A stretch of DNA of 64,000 nucleotides, taken from positions 23,293,063 through 23,357,062 of the forward strand of contig OZ017795.1 in NCBI GenBank assembly GCA_963969395.1, read 5' to 3'. This document shows, one piece after another, positions 36,823 to 54,130 of this stretch. Numbering within the stretch: position 1 is the first letter of the stretch; the number at the start of each line of letters is the position of its first letter. Source of the DNA: Pseudoscleropodium purum. Its lineage: Eukaryota > Streptophyta > Bryopsida > Hypnales > Brachytheciaceae. A program made the position numbers and the translations under genes. The notes under the pieces were generated by a model that was not told the DNA's origin, searched no databases, and saw only the letters and a list, made by a program, of their open reading frames with translations.

Positions 36823-39121
36823 TGCACCAAACAACACAACTTTTAGATACTATATGCAAAAATTATAAAGAGTAAAGGTTTTTTTTGTAGATGTTCAAAA
36901 ATCATTTCTTAGATAACAAGTACATATTGATTTAGGAAATGTACACAATTTGGGCATCTCATCAAGTAACATTTTTAGAGACCTATTGCATTTGGGTGTC
37001 CTTACGTTAGAAGGTACATACTTCCTCCATCCCAAAAATATTTTTTGTTGGACAAATTGTTCTAGATGAAGGCTCAAAACAACATCTTTAAAATTTGTTT
37101 TGCATTGTAAGTACTTAGAGTTTGGTGCACTCCAAACATCCTAAAATTTTTAAGTCTCCAAACACTTTTCAAAGTGTAGTTTTGGAGCATTGAAAAGTAG
37201 AATTTTTGGGCATTGTCAAAGAACACCGATAGGCACTTTTTTGTTGAGTGTGAGGTTGTCATTTTTTAGGCACTTAGTATAGACCCAAGACCATGTTTAG
37301 ACCTTTGTCCAGCCTCCTAGAGCTTCATCTCTTTCAATCTTTCAATAGATGATTACATGGGTGGAGGGAGAACTATTGCTTAGAGTTGTTTCATTGATCC
37401 TAAATAGCAATTGAAAGTCAAATTTGACCAATTTGCAACATTACAATGTGCAACATGAAGATCATTTGGGGACCAAAAATTAAGGCCAAGAAGAAGATCA
37501 TTGTGGGATGGAGAGAGTAGTAAGAATATAATTGTTTTACCATCACACTTATTTGTACATGTTAGTAAGAAGTTCTTAGAAATTTAGTAAAGCTAAGCAA
37601 TTGAGAGGATGTGAAAGGGAGGTTAGAGATGATAAAATGGAGATATAGGACTCCACTTGGATAGTTTTGTTCAATGTCTTTAGTTTACATAACATTCTTG
37701 AAGATGGAGACTAGATGTCCCTCACGTAGTGTCACAATAATTAGAATAATTTCTCCTATCCTAAACCACTAGATTGAAATAAAAGAATCAATTCCAAAGC
37801 ACAACAATATTAATGCTTCTGAATATTAAGAGGGAATGTTAATGTATATTGTAGCCAAAGAGACTTGACAAACAATCATTGTAAGTAATTCATTGTAGCA
37901 TAATTTGTATTATTAAGACATTGAAATTAACGAAAGCTTTAAAAATAATCAAATTTTTCAACTTTTTGTTCGATACAACTTTTGCAAATCATATTTGAAT
38001 GCCATCTTAGACTTCACATTCAAATTTAGTTGCAATTTATCCTCTATCATGTGAAAAAAAACAAGAGCTATAAGATTCACATTTATTTGCAACCTTGATT
38101 AATTGCCAAAATATTGCTAACAAAAAATAGAAATATGATAAGGGATACTAGTCAATATTAAAGAGAACCTAGTGGAATAGTGAAAATAAGTCAACACATT
38201 TGTCTTGCTAGTGAAAATGAAAAATTAATATCACCTACAAAATTTTAATTTTTGAAAGTTGGCACAATATAAGAACATCAAGTTAGAAGAACATCAAACA
38301 ATTTTTGAACTTCAACATTCTAAGCTTATCAAAACTGAACAAAAAAAATTCAAAACATCAATGTCACCTTTGTCATACAATTTATACATGTATACAATTC
38401 AGATTCAAGGAGGATGTGAAAAGGTGAAGAGAAGTTCTTTGAGTTCCAAATCATTGAAGAATGAGGAGCTTCAATTCCTTCTCAAGGACCATTGATTGAC
38501 ATTTTGGTACCTTTCTACATCCAATTTCTCTTTTAAATTTAGTGATCTCAATTATGTTGATTGTGCACTGATCTGTATTGAAATAGACCCCAAACATTCA
38601 GGAAACACGTTTCGTTGCAACTATGCTTGTGAGGCTGATACGATAACCCACCTTAGCAACAGTGCATAACCAAATCACTACCAACTGTAGCCAACTGAAT
38701 TCAAGGAGTGTTAGTAAACACTGCCATTTCATTGATGACTTGTAAACGGTTCTGAAAAATAAGTACTTAAGCCTAGGCGGGGTTCCTGTTGAATTGTACT
38801 GCTGGAAGTATCCAAACAAAAAAATATCTACCTTGTGATCACTGCAATCTGAATTTGGAATTTGGGAACTAATCAACTAAGCTGTGCTCAAGAACTCAAG
38901 CGAAGGTTCTGGTATCTCCATTAGCCTACCCAGTTGCTGGTCCACTGATACATGCCTCCCTAGATTGAAATGGCAACTATTCCTGCCTTCTCAATCGTAA
39001 CAGAACCGACACGCCGACCATGCCATTCAGCTAGTAATGGTCAACTATGCGTCCAGGGCACGTTTCCTCAGTAAGGTTCCGAACTTTCTATATACACAGC
39101 GTACAATAAAAACGCCAGAGC
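36823..39121. other. AT-rich intergenic DNA downstream of MCM7
   Basis: No recognisable gene. The last few hundred bases before 39122 should hold the MCM7 3' untranslated region. Confidence 0.5.
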
Positions 39122-44415
<5,294 letters not shown>

Positions 44416-44817
44416 TTCAACAAACTGGCCTTCCAAGCGTTCCGAAATTCCAGAATCACCTGTTAGTCTATCCCACGCAATGCCAAAACCCTCTCGTTAC
44501 CAAACATGAAATTTATGACTGGAGCTCCGCAGAAACGTCAAATGATTTCAGAAAAAGGGATCCTCTTACAGGTCAACAAGCACCATCCTCCGAAAGGTTC
44601 AAAACGGCATCACATTGTTCCATTTCGCGACTAAAAGATTTGCAAATGTACCTGAGTACAAGAGAATTCGACGGCGGCGAAGGGAATCAGTCGATCACAC
44701 GATTGCGTCGACTTCACGACGATTGCTCCCCCGTAACGACGCTCGGCGATGGCAAACCAAAACCATGGGGTAGGGGTCTCAGCAGCCATAGCCGTTCTCT
44801 GCCCTGAGGATGCTGAA

Positions 44818-44840
44818 GGCGGGAAAACGAATGGCGGGAA
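44818..44840 (-). promoter_or_regulatory. Two E2F-like sites upstream of MCM7
   Basis: GGCGGGAAAA (44818-44827) and GGCGGGAA (44833-44840) read TTTTCCCGCC and TTCCCGCC on the coding strand. They match the plant E2F consensus WTTSSCSS. They lie about 400-430 bp upstream of the start codon. MCM genes are classical E2F targets expressed at G1/S, so the position fits; binding itself is inferred. Confidence 0.65.
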
Positions 44841-46859
44841 CGCTGACTGTACTGCTCTTTAATATCACCTTCTGTAATATCATAACCTCTAGCCTGTTCT
44901 CTCAGCAAACCTTAGAGGAACGAATGTCTCAATTTCAGTTGGGAGGTGTATATAACTTAACCACCATTTAAGCTTAAGAGCTAATTGCAATTTTGGTGCT
45001 ATCCCCCTTGAAATTTCTTTTTAGTGTGTTGAAAGAAAAATGAAATTTGCATCTACCACAAGTTGTTTCATATTTTTTAATTCTTGGAGAATTAGTTATG
45101 CATTTTCAAGTTTAGAATCACATGCAATTCTAAATATGTCCCCTCTTTTAAATGGATAAAATGAACATAAAACTTGAAGTTGATAAGGATATATAGCTAT
45201 AATCAATAACAACATAAAAATTTAAATTTGTTCAAACAATGTCCAAAAAATACAGGCTAAGAATATTTTAGAAGATGCACCTACAAGTACATAGTACAAG
45301 AATTAATCCCATTTGGGGGATATAGGCCTCATAAATTTCATAGCCAATTACAAACCCTCCACATCTAAGTGCACCTCCACAATATACACATACAAAAGGT
45401 AAACTTGTTTAAAGATTTCCATCATCAATTACAAACCCCATACAACTAGGCACATGTTACAAAAAATCTAAACCATTTTCATTTTTGCCCTCCAATTCCT
45501 ATAGTGCAAATGAAAAACAATTAAAAACAATTATTCTTTTCTTGGAAAAATTTTAATTTTTTAAAAATTGTCAGTCTAAAGTGGCACTAGTAGTGTCCTA
45601 TTAGTGTCCTAATTTTTTTAATTTTCATTTCATTGTAATTGCATTGCTACCATATAGATTTGTAGCCTTTTGCACACCCCCAATTTTTTTTTATGCATGT
45701 GAAGTATGCACCTACAATAGATAATCTTAAATATTTTCAATCCTCATTCAATTGCCAAGAAGATTCAACAAAATCTCAAACAATTTAATAATATAAATAA
45801 GGTCCAAATATGCATATTGGGATGATTCTCAATGTAATTATTTTACAGTTGTGTTGAGCCTCTCCATTTTACTTACCATCTTAGCCCTAATTCAATGCTA
45901 TTATATGAAGATCTATAATTTATTTTCAAATCTAAAAATTTATAATTAAATAATTTTAAATAATAATAAAATATAAAATACCATTTTAATATGATTTGAA
46001 TTTTTTAAGTCAAACCATTTTGACACATGAGTATTAAATCAAATTTCAGTAAATCTCACAATGATTTTTACTACTCATTCTTTCCTAAATGTCACTTTGA
46101 TAACAAATTCCACTTGTTAATAATCCCAACAATAGTAATTGACAATTTTTTATGCCTACAACAATGTTTTGCAACCAATGTTCCACAACAAATCTAGACC
46201 ACTATTTTTCCTTAATTCATTCACCATGTTTTAACACAATGTTTTGAATTGTATGATTTGGAGTTCATAAAATCTAAGCCCCATGTGGACAATAATCCCA
46301 TATCTATTGTCAAAAGAAAGGGATGTAGGAGAAATAAATAGAGAGAACCTACAACCTTCTAATAATCTTATAAATTTGTCTTTCAAAGATTTTGTAAAAC
46401 CTTGAAATCTAAAACTTCTCACATCTTTAACAATTTGTGATCTTCTAAAATGTATGAATTTTAAAAATCTATACAAATCAACTGAAGTATTCTATAAATC
46501 TACGAACATTTGAAAATCTAAAAAATTAAACATATAAATATTATAATTGAGCTAATATTTTCAACTAAATAAATGTACATATGCAATTGAAACATTATGA
46601 TATTAAAAACATTTGCCAACTAATGTACATATGCAATTAAAATATTATAATATTAAAAACAATTGCCAACCAATTGTGTGTATGGAATTGAAAACTTAGA
46701 GTCTACAAATTTTATTTGTATATCAATTCCAAAATATTCTTCAAAATAGTACTTTAGTATAATTTTTCTTAAATCTTAAATTCCAAAGAAGAGTCTAGGG
46801 TTAAAGACTAGTGTGAGATTTAATAAAATCCTATTGAAACTGACCTAGGGGTACAATAA
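44841..46859. other. AT-rich intergenic DNA between MCM7 and G6PDH
   Basis: The first part should include the MCM7 promoter. The rest is AT-rich, with short local duplications such as ACATATGCAATT...ATATTA...AAAACA...TTGCCAAC around 46577-46672. No gene was seen. Confidence 0.5.
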
Positions 46860-47160
46860 TCATTAGAAGATTTTTGGGGCCTTCGAATGCCTACAAGTTA
46901 TCACAACCTACAAACGCAAGAAACAGGTTTGGCGTAGTGGTCTCACGTGGCCGAGACCTTGCCATGTCATTGACCAATTTTTATTTTTATTTTATTTTTA
47001 TTTTTTTTGCATTTGAAGACTAAAATTTTTTAAATTTTTTATTTATTTTATTTATGAAAAAGAAAATTCTGACATCGGGCCATTCCCCTTGCTGCAGGGA
47101 ACAGCTGCGTGGGAACAGGCCCGAAACAGGCTTCTGGACTCCTCAAAACTCTTCTAATGA
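46860..47160 (-). mobile_element. Short non-autonomous TIR element, copy d (most complete)
   Basis: The termini TCATTAGAAGATTTTTGGGG and CCTCAAAACTCTTCTAATGA form inverted repeats of about 20 bp. Inside are TTGGCGTAGTGGTCTCACGT, an A/T-rich core, TTCTGACATCGGGCCATTC and GGGAACAGGCCCGAAACAGG. These correspond to the blocks of copies a-c. It is 301 bp and non-coding. No clear target-site duplication was found. Confidence 0.78.
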
Positions 47161-47847
47161 GTTGTCTCAATGAAACAAAACTCCATAAAATCACATGCAG
47201 TAAGTTGTGACATTAAAGTCCGACGAATGTAGACAACGAATGAAACTCATCCTCATCCGTCCGTCTCTCCCATCCCGTGCTTTAGTTCCAGTCAGCTTAA
47301 GAAAAGTCTCGGATAAGCATCCCCTGGCACACTTGGTATCTAGCGCGCACGTCCTCATTCCATCGTCACCCTCAATCGATCTCCACTCAGTGCTGCAACA
47401 CCTTTTTCCCTACACTTTCAGCGGATCTAGGGAAGAAATCCGTGAAGCGCGTGAAAATTCGCTGCTAACAGAATCTCAGAACACCCCATCAATCACTTCT
47501 CCCGAATTTTCCAACCAAATCCCCGCAATGAGCCCTTCTCGAACTCTTCTCGAGCTCAGCTTCCAAGTCTCTCACGGATCTTCAGATTCAACTCGAAGTT
47601 GATGTAGTTTTCTTGCTTCGTAGCTTCGCAATTTCCCCATCTGATATAGAAACTTTCTACTGAAAGATGGTGTTGGCAATTGTCACTCTCAGACGATCAC
47701 GGGGTGCGAGTTGCGATTGCGGGCGTTTTGATTTGTTCGTAGGGTTTTGGTAGCTCTGTTACAGTGGGTTGAATTCGTGTTGGAGTTCGATTGCTTGTGA
47801 ATGCCGTGGTTGAAATTATAGGATTTAGTGTGATCTGTTTTTGAGCT
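47161..47847 (+). promoter_or_regulatory. Probable promoter and leader of the G6PDH gene
   Basis: The composition changes from AT-rich repeat to C/T-rich sequence after about 47250, typical of a plant 5' leader. The open frame at 47207-47602 has no family resemblance and is treated as leader. No TATA element could be fixed with confidence. Confidence 0.4.
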
Positions 47848-50800
47848 ATGGTGTGTACAATGGCGCCCGCTTTGTCGTCTCTTTTGGAGCTTCGGACTAG
47901 TTCTGGGCAAACCAGCTGTCTCTGCGCGTCTGCGATGGTAGCTCGTCGCCAGAAAGTCACCGGCAGTGTGCATTTTCGCAGTCGAGTAAGGCCTTTGGAA
48001 AATTCGAAAGATTTCTAGTGACGAAAAATTTGAAATTGTGTGGTTTATTTTCTTTTTCTGTGATGATCAGGCTTCTGTTTTGTCTGATTTGGCATTGGGG
48101 TTGGGGATTTGATCAGAACATTAGCTCGAGACGTCGAAACCTGCGGATTGTTGCAGAATCTGCTTCCTCTGATCCACCAGCAGTGCAAGTCAAAACAGCT
48201 GAAGGTATGCAGTTGCGCTCATTTCAACTTCAATTGTTAAGGTAGAGGATCGATTTGAAGTATTTTAACATTGATGGTCATATTCGTCAGTGAAATGGCG
48301 ATTTTGAAAGCACCAAATTTGTTATATTACGTGCACATAGCTTCAAAAATCTGGACTGATGGTTCCAGATGGCATCCAGTAATGTGACAATTTCTTGAAG
48401 TTTCACCATTTTAACGATATATGTAGCTGTGGAGAGATCACTTTGGTTACAAGTGCCAAATTTGTTGAGATCAAATTTTCTAATACAGTTTCAAAGTGGG
48501 ACACTTTAACGGATTATATAGCTGGGAGAGTCAAATTACTTTGGTTGCAAGAGTCAAATTTGTTGCGATCAAATTTTCGCATACATTTTCAAAGTGGGAA
48601 ATTCTAGACCACTGTTGAGGAGACTTTACAAAACCCCATTGGCCACGAAATTGAATTTTTTTTCTTTCTGTTATCTGATGATTGATTCCGTGGTTTTAGG
48701 GGCTGTAAAGATCAATGGTCAAGCTCTGCCCTCTGCGGCTGTAGCAGACACAGGCAACGATGCCCCAGAGAATAAGTTTGCGTCGTCTCCAGATGGTTAC
48801 CATGGATGGAACAAGCCCAACACAAGCCCCTTTTTAAGCATCACGGTGCTCGGCGCTACTGGCGACCTTGCGAGGAACAAAATCTTCCCAGCTTTGTTTG
48901 CGCTTTACTACAGCGGAAACTTGTACAAAGTACTGACAACACCTTCTTTGTGTCCACCAACTGCCGTTTCTCGGTTCCCTGCTCTTGAATTCTGGTCACC
49001 CCAATACAGAAATGCTAAACGTTGAAGGACCGAGAGGCTCAAATTGCGCCTTAGGTTTCTTTAGCTGTTGTGAGTTGGAGCATACGGAGACTTCGTTTGG
49101 TTCATTCTATTTCACTTTAGACCAACGAATGCAATGTTCTTCAGTGGGGATTGGTGCTACTAAATTTTGATCCGTTTGAATTCTATTCTTTTTACAATAT
49201 GATCAATTGAATTGGCCATTTTGAAACTATGAATCCTTGGCCCTTCAGGAAAATACTTTAGATCGAGCTACACATACTCAGAGGGCTGTTTCTTGTATTG
49301 TGCAGAATGTGGCCATTTTTGGATACTCAAGAAGTGAGCTTTCAGATGACGAGTTCCGAGATTTGATCAGTGAAAGCGCGACATGTCGAGTTGATGGGGA
49401 CCAGTGCGTATCTTGACCTAATCCACTGGCTTCAAATGGACTAACCCAGAATCGCCACTTGTGGCACTAAACATTATATCTATTATTAGACTGAATTGTG
49501 AAATGAAATAAGGTTCCAACCAACCAAAGAATGCAGTATTTGGACACTGTATGCAAAAGTTTAAAGGCGATTTAGGGTTTAGGGTAACGAACTAAACCCA
49601 ACACTTGAACAGATGTTTAGATGGCCAAATTGTCTGAGATTTTGGAGTGATGCTTTTGAGTGTCCCTACCTTCCCATTACTTTCTTTAGGGAGGCCCTGA
49701 GACACTTTGGAATCGATTATGATGCCGTGGATCTTGAGCATTCACAATGGCGATTTCTTTCTTTACGTCCCTGAACTTTCTTCTTATTGAATCTTTATAT
49801 TCTTATTAAGATCATTGCTTTTCCATAGCTGAAGAATGTTATAACTTTCTAAGCTGATGCGGAGGAATTTTATTTCGGCTCTTTTATGGATGTCTCCAAT
49901 CTGCAGTGAAAAATGTGGGGACGCCATGGAAACGTTTCTGGAGAGTGTCTATTATGAGTCAGGTGGATACTCCACTTGTGATGGCATGACGAAGCTGAAC
50001 AACCGGTTGCAGAAGCTCGAGGTTTGACTACTCTCTTCCGTTTCATGCTTGCACTTTCTTCAAACTGAAGCTTCCTTTCCCAAATTTCAGCAATCTCGAA
50101 CCTTTGATTACCACATAAATTTTAGCACTGTTAGTCTAAACTAATTATTGAAGCTGGTGTTGATTTCGTCAGGGCTTGGGGGAGGCCAATCGGATTTTCT
50201 ACTTGTCTGTCCCGCATGAGGTCGTCCCAGATGTCAGCAAGTGCTTGAGCCGAGATGCACAAAGCCAAACTGGCTGGACTCGTCTCATTGTCGAGAAGCC
50301 CTTCGGATCGGACTCTGACTCGTCAGCCGTGCTGGCCGACAGTCTCTTGAATCATCTAGACGAAAGCCAAATCTTCAGGTCTCTTTCTGATTGTCACATT
50401 TTCGTTTCTTTGAGAGTTTTTCTTGCTTTAGGTCAAAGTACAAAAATGAAATTGAAGGTAGTATTTCGTCTAAATAATCATTTGAGCATGGTTCGTATTT
50501 TGAAGATCTATAAGTTTTTGTTGGATGTTGTCAGGGGTCCAAAGGGAATTCCAGATTCTGTTAGCATGCATTTTTTGGAAACCATGTGCATAAACTATGA
50601 ATTTTTGAAGTGCCTCAAATAGGTTTATGCAAAATCAAGTGTACCCTAGGTTCTCATGAATAGAAGCTGTACATTTTACGGGTAATAAGGGTTGGGTTTG
50701 CTGCAATTAGGTGTGGCTACCTTACGTCCTCTGTGCTTGTAACATGTCTAAAGCTCGAGGGAATCGATGGTTGTTCACTCGTTTTGTTCAGTATCTTTGG

Positions 50801-53483
50801 TATCATATTTGTGCAATAACTTCTCGATAAGAATACGTGATTAATGCGCACTTTTCGAAAGTCACTTGCACTTGGAATGAATTTGGTGTGTAGGCAGTTT
50901 ATTGTGTGATCTTTACCATCTTCATTGGAGTGCTCTTGAAAGAAATGCATGTTTCTTTGAGCTTCATTATCCTTCGAAGACTTTGTCAAGATAAAGTATA
51001 ACAGTAGTTACCTTTCTTGCGTTGCAGGATTGATCACTACTTGGGAAAGGAGCTCATCGAGAATCTCACAGTATTGCGTTTCTCCAACTTGGTTTTTGAA
51101 CCTCTATGGTGCAGAACTTACATCAAAAGTGTCCAGGTTAGTATGTGATTTGAGCTTCATGTGTACTCTAATTCCTTACTTTCTTGGGTAGTGAGTGAGG
51201 TATGGTCATCTACAAAGGGTGTTCAACCTATTGCGTTCTTTAAACTGCTTGCTGACACATCTTTTGGGATGACTTCCATTGATGGGTGGTTGGCAGGTGA
51301 TTTTGGCCGAAGACTGGGGCATGGAAGGCACAGGAGGGTAATGGATTTGCACTCTATTGTTACTAATAGGGTTGTCAATTCTGTGGCACCCAATTCGTTT
51401 TCATACTGACCCAAACCCTAACCCTAAACCCTAAACTTTCTTGTGGTTATTCAGGTATTTCGATCAGCACGGGATTATTCGCGACATTGTGCAGAGCCAT
51501 TTGCTGCAGACGATAGCTCTGTTCGCTATGGAGCCACCTGTGAGTTTGGACGGGGAAGACATCCGCAATGAGAAGGTGCGGATTCCAATGCATGCCCCTG
51601 GACTTCTAGAAGTTAGAGCCAAGTCTTTAGATTGCACAGGTTAAAACAACAAGTTTGAGATAAGGCTAGAATTTGAATTAACATGATTTGCAACCATTGT
51701 AGTGGTCTCAAATGTAAATTTGCTCAAGTTTCTAAATCACTGCTAGAAACTTAACTTTAACCCTGTGGTTTTAACATTTCTTGTAGTTATGAATTGTTTT
51801 GGATATTGTTTTCGAAAGAATAATCAAATTAGGGTTGAGATAGCAAGAGTAAGTATAATCCATTACATTTGTGACACCGATGATGTATTTGAAGAAAGAA
51901 GTTCCAGTCCACCTCAATTGCGAAGAGGTAGCTAGAAATTTTGCTATTTTAAATAGTTTTAGCATGCCGCGTAGGAGTTACGTAAGCGCCACCTCTTTAT
52001 ATTACTTGGACAAGTGTAAAGTTCGACACTGAACAAAACGAGGTGAAACTCAACGGAGGTTGGATTTCTTGTTAGATCTCAAGCTTGTTTCTTCGACGTG
52101 TGCAATTTACAGCAGCCCTTGTTGTACCAGAAGGTCATCTACTTGCAAATCAGGCAATTCGTGGTACAGCTGATAAGAGGCTTCCGGTGTGCAGGTGAAG
52201 GTGCTGAGATCAATGAGGACGCCATGTCTGCAAGACTTCTGCTTGGGGCAATACAAGGCCAGTATTTCCAAAGACGGCAAGTGCCGAGTCCGTGGCTATT
52301 TGGAGGAGCCGGGCGTGAACTCCAACAGCCTCACCCCCACTTTTGTTGCTGGCGTCCTGTACATCGATAATGCTCGCTGGGATGGGGTTCCTATTCTCAT
52401 CAAGGCAGGCTATGGCCTCATCAAGCACAAGTACTTCACGTTGACCTTCTTATGACCATTCTTTCTTCCTTTTCGAAACATGCTGCTCTGTAAATTTAAA
52501 GTGTTTCAGCAACAAATTTCTAAAGCCAATTTCCCCATAACTTTCCAATAATTCATGAAGAGGTGGTAATATATCAGTGATTATTGGTTTTCCTTGACAT
52601 TTATATGACTCCCTCTCTCGTCTCATTCTCAGAGTGGAGATTCGCATCCAATTCCATAGCGTCCCTGGCAACCTGTACCGTGAACAAATCGGGTACAACA
52701 TGGACATGGCCGGCAATGAGCTCGTCATCTCCGTGCATCCCGAGGAGGCCATTTACCTCAAGATCAACAACAAGGTGCCTGGCTTGGGCACCCAGTTGGA
52801 CTCCTCGGAACTCAATCTCTTGTACAGCCAGAAGTAAGTCTTAACCTCGATGAAGCTCATATCTTTAGAGGTGGCAACCGAGCTTTGGATATGTAAGGGC
52901 ATGGAGATTTTTGTCCTTCCTTTGGGTTATGGTGTCCTTTTTTTCAGACCACGATTGAACAAGATTCAACCATTGAAGTTTTGTCGGGGAATGGAAATAA
53001 CATCCTGCCTTTTCGCATACTCTTTCTCATAATGAGGTGCTAGTTTCACGTTACCTAGTCCATAGTAGTTGAATGAAAGCCTTGGTAAGGGAAAATTTAA
53101 CGTTTGCTTGAAAGAGTGGAAAATGATTGGAGAGACAAACTTCAATGCTCACGGTTAATAAAGTTTAAAATTCAAGTCTGGGTTTCCTGAAACCCATCGA
53201 AGTCCTGTTTTCTCAGACCTCCAATTGATTCCTGGACTGTAGGTACGACGGCGAAGCCATTCCTGACTCGTACGAGCGTCTGATTCTGGACGTGATCAAG
53301 GGCGACAACCATCTCTTCATCCGCAGCGACGAGTTGCAAGCCACGTGGGACCTGCTCACGCCGCTGCTGCACGAGATTGAAGAACAGAAGGTGGCGCCGG
53401 AGATGTACACCTTCGGAGGGCGAGGCCCAGTTGGCGCTTACTACCTAGGCGCCAAGCACAACGTACGCTGGGCGGATGAATAA
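47848..53483 (+). CDS. G6PD: Glucose-6-phosphate 1-dehydrogenase, plastid-type
   Basis: Twelve exons in phase encode 607 residues: 47848-47985, 48117-48204, 48700-48929, 49306-49403, 49907-50021, 50173-50378, 51028-51136, 51297-51337, 51455-51575, 52195-52430, 52633-52833, 53243-53483. The enzyme oxidises glucose 6-phosphate with NADP+, the first step of the oxidative pentose phosphate pathway. The N-terminus is rich in Ser, Ala and Arg with almost no acidic residues, as in chloroplast transit peptides, and about 120 residues precede the enzyme core. The NADP-binding fingerprint [10 protein letters not shown] is at 127-136, IVEKPFG in exon 6, and the active-site RIDHYLGKE at 292-300. It ends ...WADE. 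Light-regulated plastid forms have a Cys pair in the NADP domain. Here C188 is present, but the residue 11 positions on is Val; another Cys lies at 209. Redox control may therefore differ, or this may be the P0-type plastid isoform. Confidence 0.95.
48413..48605 (+). repeat. Two tandem copies of a 93-bp unit in G6PDH intron 2
   Basis: Units of about 93 bp repeat side by side, sharing ATATGTAGCTG/ATATATAGCTG, ACTTTGGTTACAAG/ACTTTGGTTGCAAG, GCCAAATTTGTTGAGATCAA/GTCAAATTTGTTGCGATCAA and TTTCAAAGTGGGA. A weaker relic of the CAAATTTGTT motif occurs near 48312. Confidence 0.75.
51411..51436 (+). repeat. Interstitial plant-type telomeric repeat in G6PDH intron 8
   Basis: The sequence around CCAAACCCTAACCCTAAACC continues with CTAAAC. 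It contains three to four copies of CCCTAAA, the complement of the plant telomere unit TTTAGGG. A shorter TTTAGGGTTTAGGG lies at about 49574-49588 in intron 4. Confidence 0.7.
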
Positions 53484-54130
53484 ATCAGGAAGTCAGATGT
53501 CCTGCTGCAGGCTCCCTCCGACTTCTCATATAAAGAATTTGTCGATATCTCTTTCCTAAATTCTGCAGTTCATCATGCTCTACATGCACAGAACTCTGGG
53601 TTTTGTTGAAGTGACGATTGTAGATTTTGCTGTCAGAAGATCCGTTTGAAGAAGTTCTAGAGTTCCCTGCTTTCCTTCCTTGTGGCATGCACAATCCTTT
53701 GAGAGTTTTGGTTAGGTTTGATAAAGTTAGATGTACGGAGTGATTACCTCGGCGCCAAGCACGGCGTCCTCCCGGCGGATGAATAAGGAAGTCGTCCTGC
53801 AGGCTTCGTCGTCTCCGCCACTACAATTTGTCGATATCTTTTTCCTAAATTCTGCAGTTAATTATGCTCTACATGCACAGAACTCTGGGTTTTGGTTGAA
53901 GTGGCGATTGTAGAGTTTACTGTCAGAAGATCCATTTGAAAGAAGTTCTAGAGTTCCCTGTATCCGCTGTGGCATGCACAATCCTTTGAGAGTTTTGCTC
54001 AGGTTTGATAAAAGTTAGATGTACTGGGGCAGATGCATAAGGTAGCCGTCCTGCATCCTGCGCCGTCTCTGTCGTTACAATTTGCTGTCTGTCTGTCTGG
54101 AAAGCCATTTGAAGAAGCTAAGTTCCATTG
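53440..54130 (+). repeat. Tandem copies of the G6PDH last-exon end and 3' flank
   Basis: The segment from the last codons into the 3' flank (about 53440-53725) is repeated at about 53735-54005 and, more degenerate and shortened, at about 54006-54130. Copy 2 carries TTACCTCGGCGCCAAGCACG and GGCGGATGAATAA, followed by GTCGATATCTTTTTCCTAAA, CTCTACATGCACAGAACTCT and GTCAGAAGATCCATTTGAA, all paralleling copy 1. The extra copies cannot encode protein alone, but they may supply alternative 3' ends. Confidence 0.85.

Noticed and set aside
44714..44908. 64-codon minus-strand open frame upstream of MCM7
   Set aside because: It contains the E2F-like sites and does not lead into the MCM7 frame, so it is promoter or leader DNA.
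47207..47602. 131-codon open frame upstream of G6PDH
   Set aside because: No recognisable domain, position and C/T-rich composition of a leader, and no splice link to the G6PDH frame.
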